NCBI GenBank assembly: GCA_963748315.1
Contig: CAVVIK010000005.1
Coordinates: 558,001-622,000, forward strand
DNA from: DASPHG01 sp963748315
GTDB taxonomy: Bacteria > Actinomycetota > Thermoleophilia > Solirubrobacterales > Thermoleophilaceae
Length of the DNA: 64,000 nt
Reading direction: 5' to 3'
Every line of letters starts with the position of its first letter. The stretch's first letter is position 1. Under the pieces are notes generated by a model. That model saw nothing but the letters and a program-made list of their open reading frames with translations, made no database searches and had not been told where the DNA came from. Shown in pieces: positions 52,188-60,701 of this stretch. The position numbers and the translations under genes are program-made.

Positions 52188-52700
52188 ATGCCCGATGATG
52201 TGGGTGTCGCCGCCCCAGCCCGAACTCTCGCCACGATCGGCGTCTACGGCTTCGACGCCGATCGCTTCCTGCGTGCCCTGCGGACGGCCCGTGTCCGCGC
52301 CCTGATCGACGTTCGGCAACGCCGCGGAGTGCGCGGCAGCGAGTACGCGTGGGCGAACGCCGCACGCCTGCAGGCGGCGCTCGAGGAGGCGGGGATCGAC
52401 TACGTCCACGTCAAGGAGCTTGCGCCCACGACCGAGCTGAGGCAGCTCCAGTACGCGGAGGACGCGCGCGAAGGAGTCGGCAAGCGCTCGCGAACGCGGC
52501 TGGCGCCTGCGTACGTGGAGCGCTACACGCGCGAGATCCTCGACCCGGTCGGCGTAGACGCCGTCGTCGAAGCGCTGCCGCCGGACGGCGCGGGCGCCCT
52601 CTTCTGCGTCGAGCGCGACCCGGAGGCATGCCACCGCTCGCTGATCGCCGCGCGCGTCGAGGACGAGCACGGCGTCGCGGTCACGCACCTGCGCCCCTAA
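52188..52700 (+). CDS. DUF488 family protein
   Basis: 170 residues. DUF488 hallmarks: TIGVYGFDADRFLRALRTAR, LIDVRQRRGVRGSEYAWAN, and a C-terminal ALFCVERDPEACHRSLIA with the conserved Cys-His. The biochemical role is unknown. Stop overlaps the convergent small membrane gene by 4 bases. Confidence 0.85.
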   Translation: MPDDVGVAAPARTLATIGVYGFDADRFLRALRTARVRALIDVRQRRGVRGSEYAWANAARLQAALEEAGIDYVHVKELAPTTELRQLQYAEDAREGVGKRSRTRLAPAYVERYTREILDPVGVDAVVEALPPDGAGALFCVERDPEACHRSLIAARVEDEHGVAVTHLRP

Positions 52701-52873
52701 CGCAGGCGGCGAACCACAAGCACCACGCCCGCTATCACGATCGCGAGCGCTCCCAGCTGCACGGCCACGACGACGCCTGTGGACGCGCCCTCGGTCAGAC
52801 GCCGGAGCCCGCTGAAGAGGACAGACCCTCCGAAGAAGACGACCAACACCCAGAGGACGGTGCTCTGGTTCAA
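52697..52873 (-). CDS. Very small membrane protein coupled to the ABC permease
   Basis: 58 residues from TTG 52873, which overlaps the permease stop as TTGA. Two hydrophobic segments (TVLWVLVVFFGGSVLFSGL and GVVVAVQLGALAIVIAGVVL) around a charged turn. Tight coupling to the ABC-2 permease suggests an accessory subunit. No family recognised. Confidence 0.55.
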   Translation of the reverse strand: MNQSTVLWVLVVFFGGSVLFSGLRRLTEGASTGVVVAVQLGALAIVIAGVVLVVRRLR

Positions 52874-53667
52874 AGAATGAGCTTGCGCTCCATGAACGTG
52901 ATCGCGAGCCGCCATGACAGGAGCGCGAACCCGACCAGGAAGGTCAGGTGGCCGACATCGGCCCAGCCCTCGAACCCGAACACGGCGTGGCGGACCAGCT
53001 CGACGCAGTGATAGAGCGGGTTGACGTTGCCTGCGATCTGGGCCCAAGTTGGCAGATCGTCGAGCGGGAAGAACGTGCCGGCAACCAGGAACATCGGCGT
53101 CAGCAGGCCGCTCTGCCAGTAGGAGAAGCTCTCGATCGCCTTCGACTTCGCCGCGATGAAGATGCCGAAGAACGCCCAGCCGAGGCCCGATATGCCGGCG
53201 ATGAACGGCACGAGCAGCATGCCCCAGCTCGGGTCGAGGCCAAAGGCCACGGCGACCAGCATCGGGACGCACCCGTAGACGCCGGTCCGCGCCGCGATCC
53301 AGAGGCCCTCGCCGGTGACGAGCTCTTCGGTGTCGACCGGCGCCGCGAGGATCGCGTCGTAGGTGTGCTGGAACTCGTACTTGACGAACGTCGAGTACAT
53401 CGCCGGGAAGGCGCCCGAGAACAGCACAGTCGTCGCGACGATCCCGGTGCCGACGAAGTCGATGTAGTCGTATCCCCCGACCGTGCTGACGAGCGAGCCG
53501 AAGCCGAAGCCGAACGCGAGCAGGTAGATCGTCGGGTCGACGGTCGAGGAGAACGTCGACGAGCGCCAGAACGACGAGTAGTTGACGATCTCGCGCACCA
53601 TCACGCCCTGGAGCGCGGCGCGCTCGAGCCGGCCTAAGCGGGGCTGTTGCGCGGGCGCGAGCGCCAT
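52870..53667 (-). CDS. ABC-2 type exporter permease
   Basis: 265 residues, six membrane helices, NodJ/DrrB-like. Contains the ABC-2 signature near the last helices (PMFLVAGTFFPLDDLPTWAQ, NPLYHCVELVRHAVFG). ATG overlaps the ATPase stop as TGATG. Confidence 0.9.
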   Translation of the reverse strand: MALAPAQQPRLGRLERAALQGVMVREIVNYSSFWRSSTFSSTVDPTIYLLAFGFGFGSLVSTVGGYDYIDFVGTGIVATTVLFSGAFPAMYSTFVKYEFQHTYDAILAAPVDTEELVTGEGLWIAARTGVYGCVPMLVAVAFGLDPSWGMLLVPFIAGISGLGWAFFGIFIAAKSKAIESFSYWQSGLLTPMFLVAGTFFPLDDLPTWAQIAGNVNPLYHCVELVRHAVFGFEGWADVGHLTFLVGFALLSWRLAITFMERKLIL

Positions 53668-54557
53668 CAGTTGATCTCCTCGCCGGTGAGCAGCACGAAC
53701 ACGTCCTCGAGGTTCGTCACGCGGCGTTCGCCCTCGAGCGACGGGTCACCGCCGTTCGCGTGCAGGATCGAGACCGACGTTCCGGTGCGCCGCGTTCGCC
53801 AGCCGCGCGAGCGCGCGATCCCCTCCACCTCGGTGAGGCGCGCGGGCGGCCCGTAGACCTCGAGCGCCTCCGGGCCGGCGTGCTCGGCGATCAACTCGCT
53901 CGGCGCGCCGACGGCGACGGCCTTGCCGTGCGACATGATCGTGACGTCGTCGCAGAGGCGCTCAGCCTCCTCGATGTAGTGCGTGCTCATCAGGATCGAG
54001 ACGCCCTCGGAGCGCAGGCGATCGATCAGCGCCCACAGCTCCTGCCTGACCTGCGGGTCCAGGCCGACCGTCGGCTCGTCGAGCAGCACGAGGCGCGGCT
54101 GGTGCAGGAGCGCGCGGGTGATCAAGAGGCGCCGGCGCATGCCGCCGCTCAGCTCGTCCACCTTCGACTCGCGCCGCCCCGTGAGGTTGGCCATCACGAG
54201 CGCGCGCTCGATCGCCTCCTTGCGCTCCCCGGCCGGGACTCGGTACAGGTGCGCGAACACGAGCAGGTTCTGCTCGACCGTGAGCGAGACGTCGAGGTTG
54301 TCGAGCTGCGGCACGACTCCCATCACGGCGCGCGCCTGCTTCGAGTCGTCCGGGAGCCGGAAGCCGAGCACCTCGAGCTCACCCTCGTCGGCGATCACCT
54401 GCGCCGTCAGCGCCTTCATCGTCGTCGACTTGCCGGCGCCGTTCGGGCCGAGCAGGCCGACGCATTTCCCCAGCGGCACGTCGAGGTCGAGGCCATCCAC
54501 GGCGGTGATCGAGCCAAACCGCTTGACGACCCCGCGAAGCCGGATCGCGGAATCCAT
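53667..54557 (-). CDS. ABC exporter ATPase (NodI/DrrA-like)
   Basis: 296 residues from ATG 54557. Walker A GLLGPNGAGKST, Q-loop VVPQLDNLD, signature ELSGGMRRRL, Walker B LVLLDEPTVGLDP, H-loop STHYIEEAE. The longer upstream frame is antisense-like noise over the MFS gene. Forms an exporter with the next gene; substrate unknown. Confidence 0.94.
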   Translation of the reverse strand: MDSAIRLRGVVKRFGSITAVDGLDLDVPLGKCVGLLGPNGAGKSTTMKALTAQVIADEGELEVLGFRLPDDSKQARAVMGVVPQLDNLDVSLTVEQNLLVFAHLYRVPAGERKEAIERALVMANLTGRRESKVDELSGGMRRRLLITRALLHQPRLVLLDEPTVGLDPQVRQELWALIDRLRSEGVSILMSTHYIEEAERLCDDVTIMSHGKAVAVGAPSELIAEHAGPEALEVYGPPARLTEVEGIARSRGWRTRRTGTSVSILHANGGDPSLEGERRVTNLEDVFVLLTGEEIN

Positions 54558-54565
54558 AGTCCCGA

Positions 54566-56035
54566 TTATGCGGCTTCGGAGTACGCGGGCTCGGAGTGCG
54601 AGGGCGCGTCGTGCGCTTCCTCGCGCTCGGCGTCCGGCGTGAGCACGGTGACCGCCACCACGATCGCCGCCAGCACGAGCGCGGCGCCGATCCAGAAGGC
54701 GAGGTGGTATCCGCTCGTGAGCGCATCCGCGGTGGACTCGCCGTCGGCGATCAGGCCGTCGCTGTGCTCGGAGGAGAGCGTCGCCAGGACCGCCAGGCCG
54801 AGCGCGGCGCCGACCTGCGCCGTGGTGTTGACGAGGCCCGACGCGAGGCCGGCCTCGCTCCGGTCGACATCCGACATCGCGAGGCTCATCAGCGCCGGGA
54901 ACGCCATGCCCGCGCCGAAGCCGAGCAGCAACATCGGCGGGAGGATGTGCTCCACCCACGTGCCCCCGGCCGCCGGCGCGCGGGTCAGGAGCGCGAGCGA
55001 GCCCATGATCAGGACGAGGCCCGGGATGAGCGTGTGGCGCGCGCCGAAGCGCATGACGAGCCGCTCGGAGTAGCGCGCCGACATCAGGCCCATCGCGATC
55101 GTGGCCGGCAGGAAGGCAAGGCCGATCTCGAGCGCGTCGTAGCCGAGGATCCGCTGGAGGTAGAGCGTGCCGAGGAAGAACGTGGCGAACATTCCCGAGA
55201 TGCTCAGCGCCTGGATCACGTTCGCGCCCGTGATGTTCCGCGAGCGGAAGATGCCGAGCGGGATCAGCGGGTTCTTGGCCGTCGCTTCCCGCGCGATGAA
55301 CCCCGCGAGCAGTGCGGTCGATACGCCGCTCAGGAGCAGCGTCTGGGGATCGGTCCACCCCTGCTCCGCCGCCGGCTTGACGATCGTGTAGACGCCCAGC
55401 ATCAGCGAGGTCGTGATCAGCACGGCGCCGGGCACATCCGCGCCGCCGCCGAACCCGATCCCCTCGTCGCGATCGATCAGGCGCAGGGCGAGCACGGCGG
55501 TGACGATCGCGATCGGCACGTTGATGAAGAAGATCCAGTGCCAGTTGATCGACTCGGTGAGGATCCCGCCGGCGAGCAGCCCGACCGAGCCGCCGCCGGA
55601 GGCGACGAACGCGTAGATCCCGATCGCCTTCGCCTGCTCCCGCGGCTGCGGGAACATCGTGACGATCATCCCGAGGATCACGGCCGAGGTCATCGCGCCG
55701 CCGATGCCCTGGATGAAGCGCGCGCCCACGAGCATCTCCTGGCTCTGCGCGAGCCCGCAGAGGAGCGACGCGACGGTGAAGAGCGCCAAGCCGGCCATGA
55801 AGACGTCGCGGCGGCCCAAGAGGTCGCCAAAGCGCCCGGCGAGCAGCAGCAGCCCGCCGAAGGCGATCAGGTAGGCGTTCACCGTCCACGCCAGGCTCGA
55901 GTTCGAGAACCCGAGGTCGTCCTGGATGTAGGGCAGCGCGACGTTCACGACGGTCATGTCGAGAACGATCATCAGCATCCCCGTGCAGAGCACGTAGAGG
56001 GCAAGCCAGCGTTGTCTGTCGGTTTGGGCGGTCAT
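54566..56035 (-). CDS. MFS drug:H+ antiporter, DHA2 (EmrB/QacA-like)
   Basis: 489 residues from ATG 56035, fourteen membrane segments. Starts RQRWLALYVLCTGMLMIVLD; motif A GRFGDLLGRRDVF; motif D1 LDMTVVNVALPYIQDDLGFS; motif C GGSVGLLAGGILTE. The ABC ATPase follows 8 bases later, so two drug-type exporters share a transcript. The 85-base gap upstream shows no clear promoter. Confidence 0.92.
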   Translation of the reverse strand: MTAQTDRQRWLALYVLCTGMLMIVLDMTVVNVALPYIQDDLGFSNSSLAWTVNAYLIAFGGLLLLAGRFGDLLGRRDVFMAGLALFTVASLLCGLAQSQEMLVGARFIQGIGGAMTSAVILGMIVTMFPQPREQAKAIGIYAFVASGGGSVGLLAGGILTESINWHWIFFINVPIAIVTAVLALRLIDRDEGIGFGGGADVPGAVLITTSLMLGVYTIVKPAAEQGWTDPQTLLLSGVSTALLAGFIAREATAKNPLIPLGIFRSRNITGANVIQALSISGMFATFFLGTLYLQRILGYDALEIGLAFLPATIAMGLMSARYSERLVMRFGARHTLIPGLVLIMGSLALLTRAPAAGGTWVEHILPPMLLLGFGAGMAFPALMSLAMSDVDRSEAGLASGLVNTTAQVGAALGLAVLATLSSEHSDGLIADGESTADALTSGYHLAFWIGAALVLAAIVVAVTVLTPDAEREEAHDAPSHSEPAYSEAA

Positions 56036-56120
56036 GGGAGTAGGACGAGGTCCACTCCCCAAATTAATCGGTCGGGTCGATGTGGTCGGTAAACGGCTTG
56101 CTAATCGCCTTTGAGCGCGG

Positions 56121-57042
56121 TCAGGACTTCGAACCGGCTTTGGCCTTCGACCCGTTCGAGGATCGAGAGCCATTGCGGCTCTTCGAGGAGCGCGGTCGGC
56201 TGCGCTTGACCCGACCGTCCTCGATCTTGCCGCGCCACCCGTCCGGGTCCTCATCCGCGAGCTCGACGTAGGCCTTGAACCGGTGCAGGTCGCCGCGGAC
56301 GGCGCGCTTCACGAAGCGCATCCCGCGACTCGCCTTGTCGATGATGTTCGAGGGCTCCACGTCGAGCGAGAGATCGATCCGCGTCAGGTTCTTCGAGAGC
56401 GCGTGGAATGTGACGACTCCGGAGTGCGCGTAGCCGTCGGTGACGTTCCACTCGATCCGCTCGTCGGGCTTCTGCTCGACGATGTCGGCTTCGAACCGCT
56501 TGTTGATGCCCCAGATCTTGGCCTGGAATGACACCGTCGCGTCATCGACCTGCTCCGCGCTCTCGATCCGGTGCATGAACTCCGGCCAGTTCTCGAACTG
56601 CGTCCACGCGTTGTAGGCCTCGGTGATCGGGACGGCGACGTCAACGGCCTGCTGGACCGGCATCCGCCGTCCGCTGCCGAATCCGGGCGCCGCCCGACCG
56701 CTCTGCTCGTTGTCCCCGTCAGAGCCACCGGCCCCACCGCCGAACAACTTCTTGAGCGGGTTTCCGCCGATCAACTCCGACGGCGAGTCCGGCATCGCCT
56801 CCTTGGCGGTGTCCTTGAGCTGGAGACTGCGCCTTCTCCGCAACCTCGCCCCCCTTCTCGCGGACCTTCGGCCCCGCGACCTTCGCCAGCTTCTCAGCTG
56901 CGAACGGAAGCGCGGCGAGCGCGGCTCCGGTCACTGCGATTCCGGCCGGCCCTCGCATTCCCTTGCCCGAGCCGACACGCTCGACAGCCGTCTTGGCGCC
57001 GCGACTCGCGTTCTTGGTCACTTTTTCCAACTCCATCGCCAC
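56121..57042 (-). CDS. SRPBCC-domain protein with basic tail, one frameshift
   Basis: About 306 residues from GTG 57042, six bases after a GGAGG ribosome-binding site. Residues about 1-90: alanine/lysine-rich region with a glycine-rich hydrophobic stretch (GPAGIAVTGAALAALPFAAE). Residues about 130-270: SRPBCC/START-like domain (VDVAVPITEAYNAWTQFENW, DERIEWNVTDG, RFVKRAVRGDLHRFKAYVEL), as in coenzyme-Q-binding/polyketide-cyclase relatives. A Ser/Arg/Lys tail follows (RPRSSKSRNGSRSSNGSKAK). The frame changes near 56825. Last gene of the six-gene operon. Confidence 0.78.
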
Positions 57043-57058
57043 TTCGTCCCTCCTCTGG

Positions 57059-57227
57059 TCAAGTTTCGTCTTCGCCGCTGCGCAGCAGTCGGTAGGCGAT
57101 CGCGGCGGTCACTCCGCCGGCCACCGTCGCCCCGGCGGCCGCGCGCACGGCGCTAGGGCGTTCGCCGCTCAGCCGTTTGGCAGTCGACGCTGCCGAGAAG
57201 GTCTCGTGCCTTGCCCTTGACGCTCAT
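57059..57227 (-). CDS. Small membrane-like protein, one frameshift
   Basis: About 55 residues: ATG 57227 (ATGA overlap with the preceding gene) MSVKGKARDLL, then after a one-base shift near 57195 STAKRLSGERPSAVRAAAGATVAGGVTAAIAYRLLRSGEDET to the stop at 57059. A glycine-zipper-like segment (ATVAGGVTAAIAYRLL) may insert in the membrane. Without correction it ends after 24 residues at 57153. Confidence 0.5.
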
Positions 57228-57517
57228 CGCTCGGGCTTTAGGGATCGATGAGGGCGCCCGTCCTCGTCGAGGACCGTCGCCTGGACATCCGCGCGCGCCT
57301 TCCACCGCACTTCCACGTCGCGGTAGGTGACGCCGGGCTCGACCTCCTCCGGGAGGTTCTTCCGCTCCGTGTGCGAGCCCGACGACGGGGCGGAACCGGG
57401 GAACTTGAGCTCGGTCTCCGGCTTCTTGTCGAAGCGCAGCTTCTTGGCCTTGGCGACCGCGCCGATCTCGATGTCGGCGGGCAGGTCCGAGCGACCGGGC
57501 TCGCGCCTCTCGCCCAT
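57224..57517 (-). CDS. Small basic protein of the six-gene operon, function unknown
   Basis: 97 residues. A conserved-looking core DIEIGAVAKAKKLRFDKKPE followed by NLPEEVEPGVTYRDVEVRWK. Many Lys/Arg/Glu, no membrane segment. Not recognised. Start overlaps the previous stop as TGATG; its own stop overlaps the next start as ATGA. Confidence 0.65.
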   Translation of the reverse strand: MGERREPGRSDLPADIEIGAVAKAKKLRFDKKPETELKFPGSAPSSGSHTERKNLPEEVEPGVTYRDVEVRWKARADVQATVLDEDGRPHRSLKPER

Positions 57518-58932
57518 CAGCGCAGCGCCTTCTGGACGTCGCGGAGGGTGACGCGGCCGTCGCTACCCGAGCCCTCGATCTCCTCGATGTCGAGCCCCTG
57601 GGACTCGGCCTCCCGCAGCGCCGCCGCAGTCGCGTTGTGCTTGCTCGCGCGCTTCTCTTTCCGGCGCTCACCGAGTTCGAGCACCTTGCGGGTCGCGGCG
57701 AAGCTGAGGTCCTTGGCCTCGTCTGAGGCGGCGCTGCCCAACTGCTTGGCCGCCATCTTGACCGCCTCCTTGGCCAACTGGGGGGCACTGACCCCGGACG
57801 GGTCGCCGCCGCCGTTCTGGTCGCCGCCGCCGCTCTGGCCACCGCCGTTCTCGCCGCCGCCGGCTGGGCCACCGACTGCCTGCCCGAGCCCGCCAACGGC
57901 CTGGCCCGCCGCGTCGCCGACGCCCTGGCCCAGCTGACCGGCACCCTGTCCAAGCTGGCCCGCCGCCTGGCCCGCGCCCTCACCGAGCCCGCCGACAGCC
58001 TGGCCTGCTCCCTGGCCCAAGCCACCGACTGCCTGGCCGAGGTTGCCGACGGTCTGGTCGAGGTTGCCGGCGGCCTGGCCGGCACCTTCGCCGAGGCCCT
58101 CGACCGCCTGACCGGCGCCCTCGCCGACCCCCTGAACCGCTTCGCCTGCTCCTTGGCCGACGCCCTGAACAGCCTCGCGGCGCCCTGCCGACCCTCGACT
58201 GCCTGCCTGCTCCCTCGCCCACGCCCTCGACTGCCTGGCCGGCACCTTCGCCCAGAGTTCGCCATACCGCGTCCTTTGCGCCTTCGCCGACGTGCTCCAC
58301 GCCCTCGCCGCTTTCATCGAGCGTCTCCCCGATCCCGGAGCCGACGTGTTCGACCGCCGCGCCGAGGTTCTCGACGAGCTCCGGGTTGCGGTCGATCGCA
58401 GTGAGAATCCGATCGACGACAGCGGCGACACGATCGAGCCTGATCTTCGCCAGCGCCTGCGCCTCGACGCCTTCGATGTCGACGCGAAGCTTCCCGAGGT
58501 GGGCGTCCACCCCCACGGTCAGGCCGACGAGGTCGAGGATCTCTGCCTTGAGCGCAACGCTTGCATCGAGGTTTTCGAGCTCGAGGTGGATCCGATCGAC
58601 CTTGACGACCGGCGCCGAGAGCAGGACGTCGGGATCGCTCATTCCGTCGTCGCTCGAGACGTATTCGCGGTACTCGCGCTCCGCCGCGGTCATCTCCCCG
58701 AGGACGTTCTGTGCGAAGCGATACTTCTCGGGCTTCTGGGAGGCGGAGCGACCCCTCGCGGTCGACCGCTTGGCCACGCTTTTGCTCGCCGCCTTCGAAC
58801 CGTTCGCGGAATTCCGCGAACGGTTGGACGATGAGGTTCGCCGCTTCGGCTCGAGTCGTGCTCTTGAGCCTTTGCCGAGCCCGAACCCCGGGCCTTCCTC
58901 TTGGTCTGACGGCTGGTCGACTTCTGCGCCAC
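57517..58932 (-). CDS. Repeat protein with N-terminal basic tail, conserved beta-like domain and PSBD-like end
   Basis: About 470 residues from GTG 58932, seven bases after GAGGAGA. Order: Ser/Lys/Arg-rich tail (1-about 60), a domain VLLSAPVVKVDRIHLELENL ... GVEAQALAKIRLDRV ... AIDRNPELVENLG (about 95-195), a long Gly/Ala/Gln repeat region (GEGAGQAV/GGLGQGAGQ units, about 220-365), a helical stretch, and a final GLDIEEIEGSGSDGRVTLRD segment resembling peripheral-subunit-binding domains. Two compensating frame changes near 58845 and 58200. It is a paralogue of the gene before it. Confidence 0.68.
57840..58260. repeat. Coding tandem repeats (Gly/Ala/Gln-rich)
   Basis: Degenerate 21-33 base units encoding GQGAGQAV-GGLGEGAGQA-type motifs run through this stretch inside the repeat-protein gene. 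The repetition probably explains local indels and would favour slippage. Confidence 0.75.
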
Positions 58933-58943
58933 TTTGTCTCTCC

Positions 58944-59698
58944 TCAGCTCTGACCGTTCTGTCTGGCCGCCACCGTTCGAGCCCTGGCCGCCTGCGAGGT
59001 TGCCCAGCCCTTGACCGGCGCCCTGTCCGGCCTGGCCGACTCCGCGGCCCACACCCTGTCCGGCCTGGCCTGCCACCCCTGGCCGGCGCCCTGGCCGGCC
59101 CGCACGCCCTGTCCGGCGCCTTGCCCGAGGTCGCCGAGACCCTGGCCTGCGCCCTGCCCGACCTGCTGCATGGCCTGATTGGCGCCCTGGCCGATCTGTG
59201 GCAGACGCCGCCTCGGCCCCCTGACCGACGTCCTCGACGGCGTCGCCGGCGGAGCCGAACAGCTCCCCGGTACCGGCGCCGGTGTCCTCCACGGCGCGGC
59301 CGATCCCGGCGAGTAGCTCCGGGTTGCGGTCCAGGGTCAGCGCGACCCTGTCGAGGATCGTCTGAACGTTGTCGAGTCGCGCTTTCAGCACAGCCTGAGC
59401 CTCGACTCCCTCGATCTCCAGCTTCACCTTGTCGAGGTGCACATGCGCGCCGACACTCAGATTCAGCAGCTTGCGGACCTTGGCCAGGACTGCAACCTGT
59501 ACGTCCAGGTCGTCTACTTCGACTTCGACGTTGTCGACCTTGACGACTGGGACGTCGACCAGGACGTCGGGACCCGGCTCGATCTTCGTCGGATCGACGA
59601 TCGCGTAGTCCTTGTAGTTCGGGACGCGACTTCCTGTTCTGCTTCTTGCGTCGCTCGGCGTTTCGCTTGCGCCTCTTGTCGGTTTTCTCGTCGGCCAT
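58944..59698 (-). CDS. Paralogue with same conserved domain and Gly/Gln repeats, several frameshifts
   Basis: Starts ATG 59698 with a very basic MADEKTDKRRKRNAERRKKQ. After a shift near 59626 the frame reads NYKDYAIVDPTKIEPGPDVL, VDVPVVKVDNVEVEVDDLDV, GVEAQAVLKARLDNV, LDRNPELLAGIG, aligning with the downstream paralogue. A repeat tail follows (QVGQGAGQGLGDLGQGAGQG ... GRGVGQAGQGAGQGLGN), with further shifts near 59200, 59085 and 58970, ending NGQS at 58944. About 250 residues when repaired. Confidence 0.62.
58975..59200. repeat. Coding Gly/Gln repeats in the upstream paralogue
   Basis: Units encoding GQGAGQGLG/ GQAGQGVG repeat through this interval; same style as the repeats at 57840-58260, showing shared ancestry of the two genes. 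Confidence 0.65.
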
Positions 59699-59706
59699 TC
59701 CGTTGC

Positions 59707-60244
59707 CTATTTCTCGATGCTCTTCTTGATCTTCTGCGCCTCCGAGCTCAGCTCGGCGACTCGGTGACTGGCGTCACCCATCGTCTTCGCCTTCCCCTCA
59801 ATCCAGCCGAGGGCATCGCCCTTCGGCATCAGCTCCTTCGGGCTGGGCAACTTCTTGAGGCTCGGCGTCGGCAGCGTCGGGAACGACCGGCGCTTCTTCG
59901 AGTTGCGCGCCGCGGCAGCGCCGCCGGCTACGCCGAGGAGCGCGGCACCGCCGGCTACGAGCGGGGTCTTCGCCTTGTCGAGAAAGCTCTTCGGCTGGGC
60001 GGTCTTCGCCTGCCCCGACCGCGCGGAACCCGACCGGCTCGTAGAGCGGCTCTTGCTGGCGCCGCTCCTGCTGGAGCTGCGCTTGCTGGCGCTGCTCTTG
60101 CTGCTGGAGTTGCTCCTGGTCTTGCCTGAGTTGCTCCCGCTGCGCGTGGCTGCGTGCACGTGAACTGCTCGCCGAGCTCCTGTTTCCGTTGGAGCTCTTC
60201 GTGCGAGCACCGGTTGCGCGGGATCGTGTCTTTGCCTGGGCCAT
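59707..60244 (-). CDS. First gene of the six-gene operon: basic Ser-rich protein with glycine-zipper, one frameshift
   Basis: About 178 residues from ATG 60244, with GGAGGGG six or so bases upstream. N-terminal Ser/Lys/Arg-rich tail (SSASSSRARSH, then after a shift near 60150 SSKSSASKRSSSRSGASKSR), a hydrophobic glycine-rich segment (TPLVAGGAALLGVAGGAAAA) and a helical end (GWIEGKAKTMGDASHRVAEL). It could anchor in or associate with the membrane. Nine bases before the next gene. Confidence 0.65.
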
Positions 60245-60309
60245 CCGCCCCTCCTTGGTTCGGAATCACCGGCGCTCCCGCGCAGCCGGAAATTTCGTTC
60301 CCTCTGGCG

Positions 60310-60335
60310 ATACCCAGACCCGATCGGTCCAAAAC
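60310..60335 (-). promoter_or_regulatory. Sigma-B/SigF-type promoter of the six-gene operon
   Basis: Minus strand: GTTT (60335-60332), 16-base spacer, GGGTAT (60315-60310), an exact match to the general-stress sigma consensus GTTT-N15-17-GGGTAT of actinobacteria. About 65 bases upstream of the first start codon. Confidence 0.75.
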
Positions 60336-60375
60336 GAGCGCCACGGCCACGGTGTCGCGTTGTGTGGTGAGTCCG

Positions 60376-60655
60376 CTAAGTAGGCGCGCGGGCGCGGTTC
60401 CCGTTGAACCAGGCGCCCAGGTCGAGCAGGAACGCGAAGATCACGAAGAGCCACTCGACGCCGGTCACGTGACGGCCGGAGCCCCAGTCCCAGAAGGCCA
60501 CGTAGCTGAGCGTCGTCCAGGGCAGGATGAAGAAGCCCAGCAGCGGGACCGCCCAGCTGTCGAACGCGTCGGCTCAGGACGTCGTCGAAGAGCCACAGCA
60601 GGAACAGGACCAGCCGTGGCGAGATGAGGGCGAGCAGTGCGAGGAAGCAGCCCAT
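60376..60655 (-). CDS. Small membrane protein, one frameshift
   Basis: About 92 residues: ATG 60655 MGCFLALLALISPRLVLFLL, then after a one-base shift near 60575 FDSWAVPLLGFFILPWTTLS and VEWLFVIFAFLLDLGAWFNG to the stop at 60376. Three to four membrane segments; resembles small actinobacterial integral membrane proteins of unknown role. Divergent from the gene at 60702. Separated from the stress operon by its promoter, so probably independent. Confidence 0.6.
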
Positions 60656-60701
60656 GCGCTGAGACCAGCGTACCCTGCGCCGGAGGCGACAGAGGAGGAC
60701 A

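Noticed and set aside
57840..58260. Regular repeats that could be taken for a CRISPR array
   Set aside because: The units are degenerate, encode Gly/Ala/Gln in frame and lack unique spacers of constant length.
56121..60244. Gas vesicle gene cluster
   Set aside because: An SRPBCC protein and basic small proteins recall gvp accessory genes, but no gvpA/J, gvpF/L, gvpN, gvpK or gvpO is recognisable in the window.
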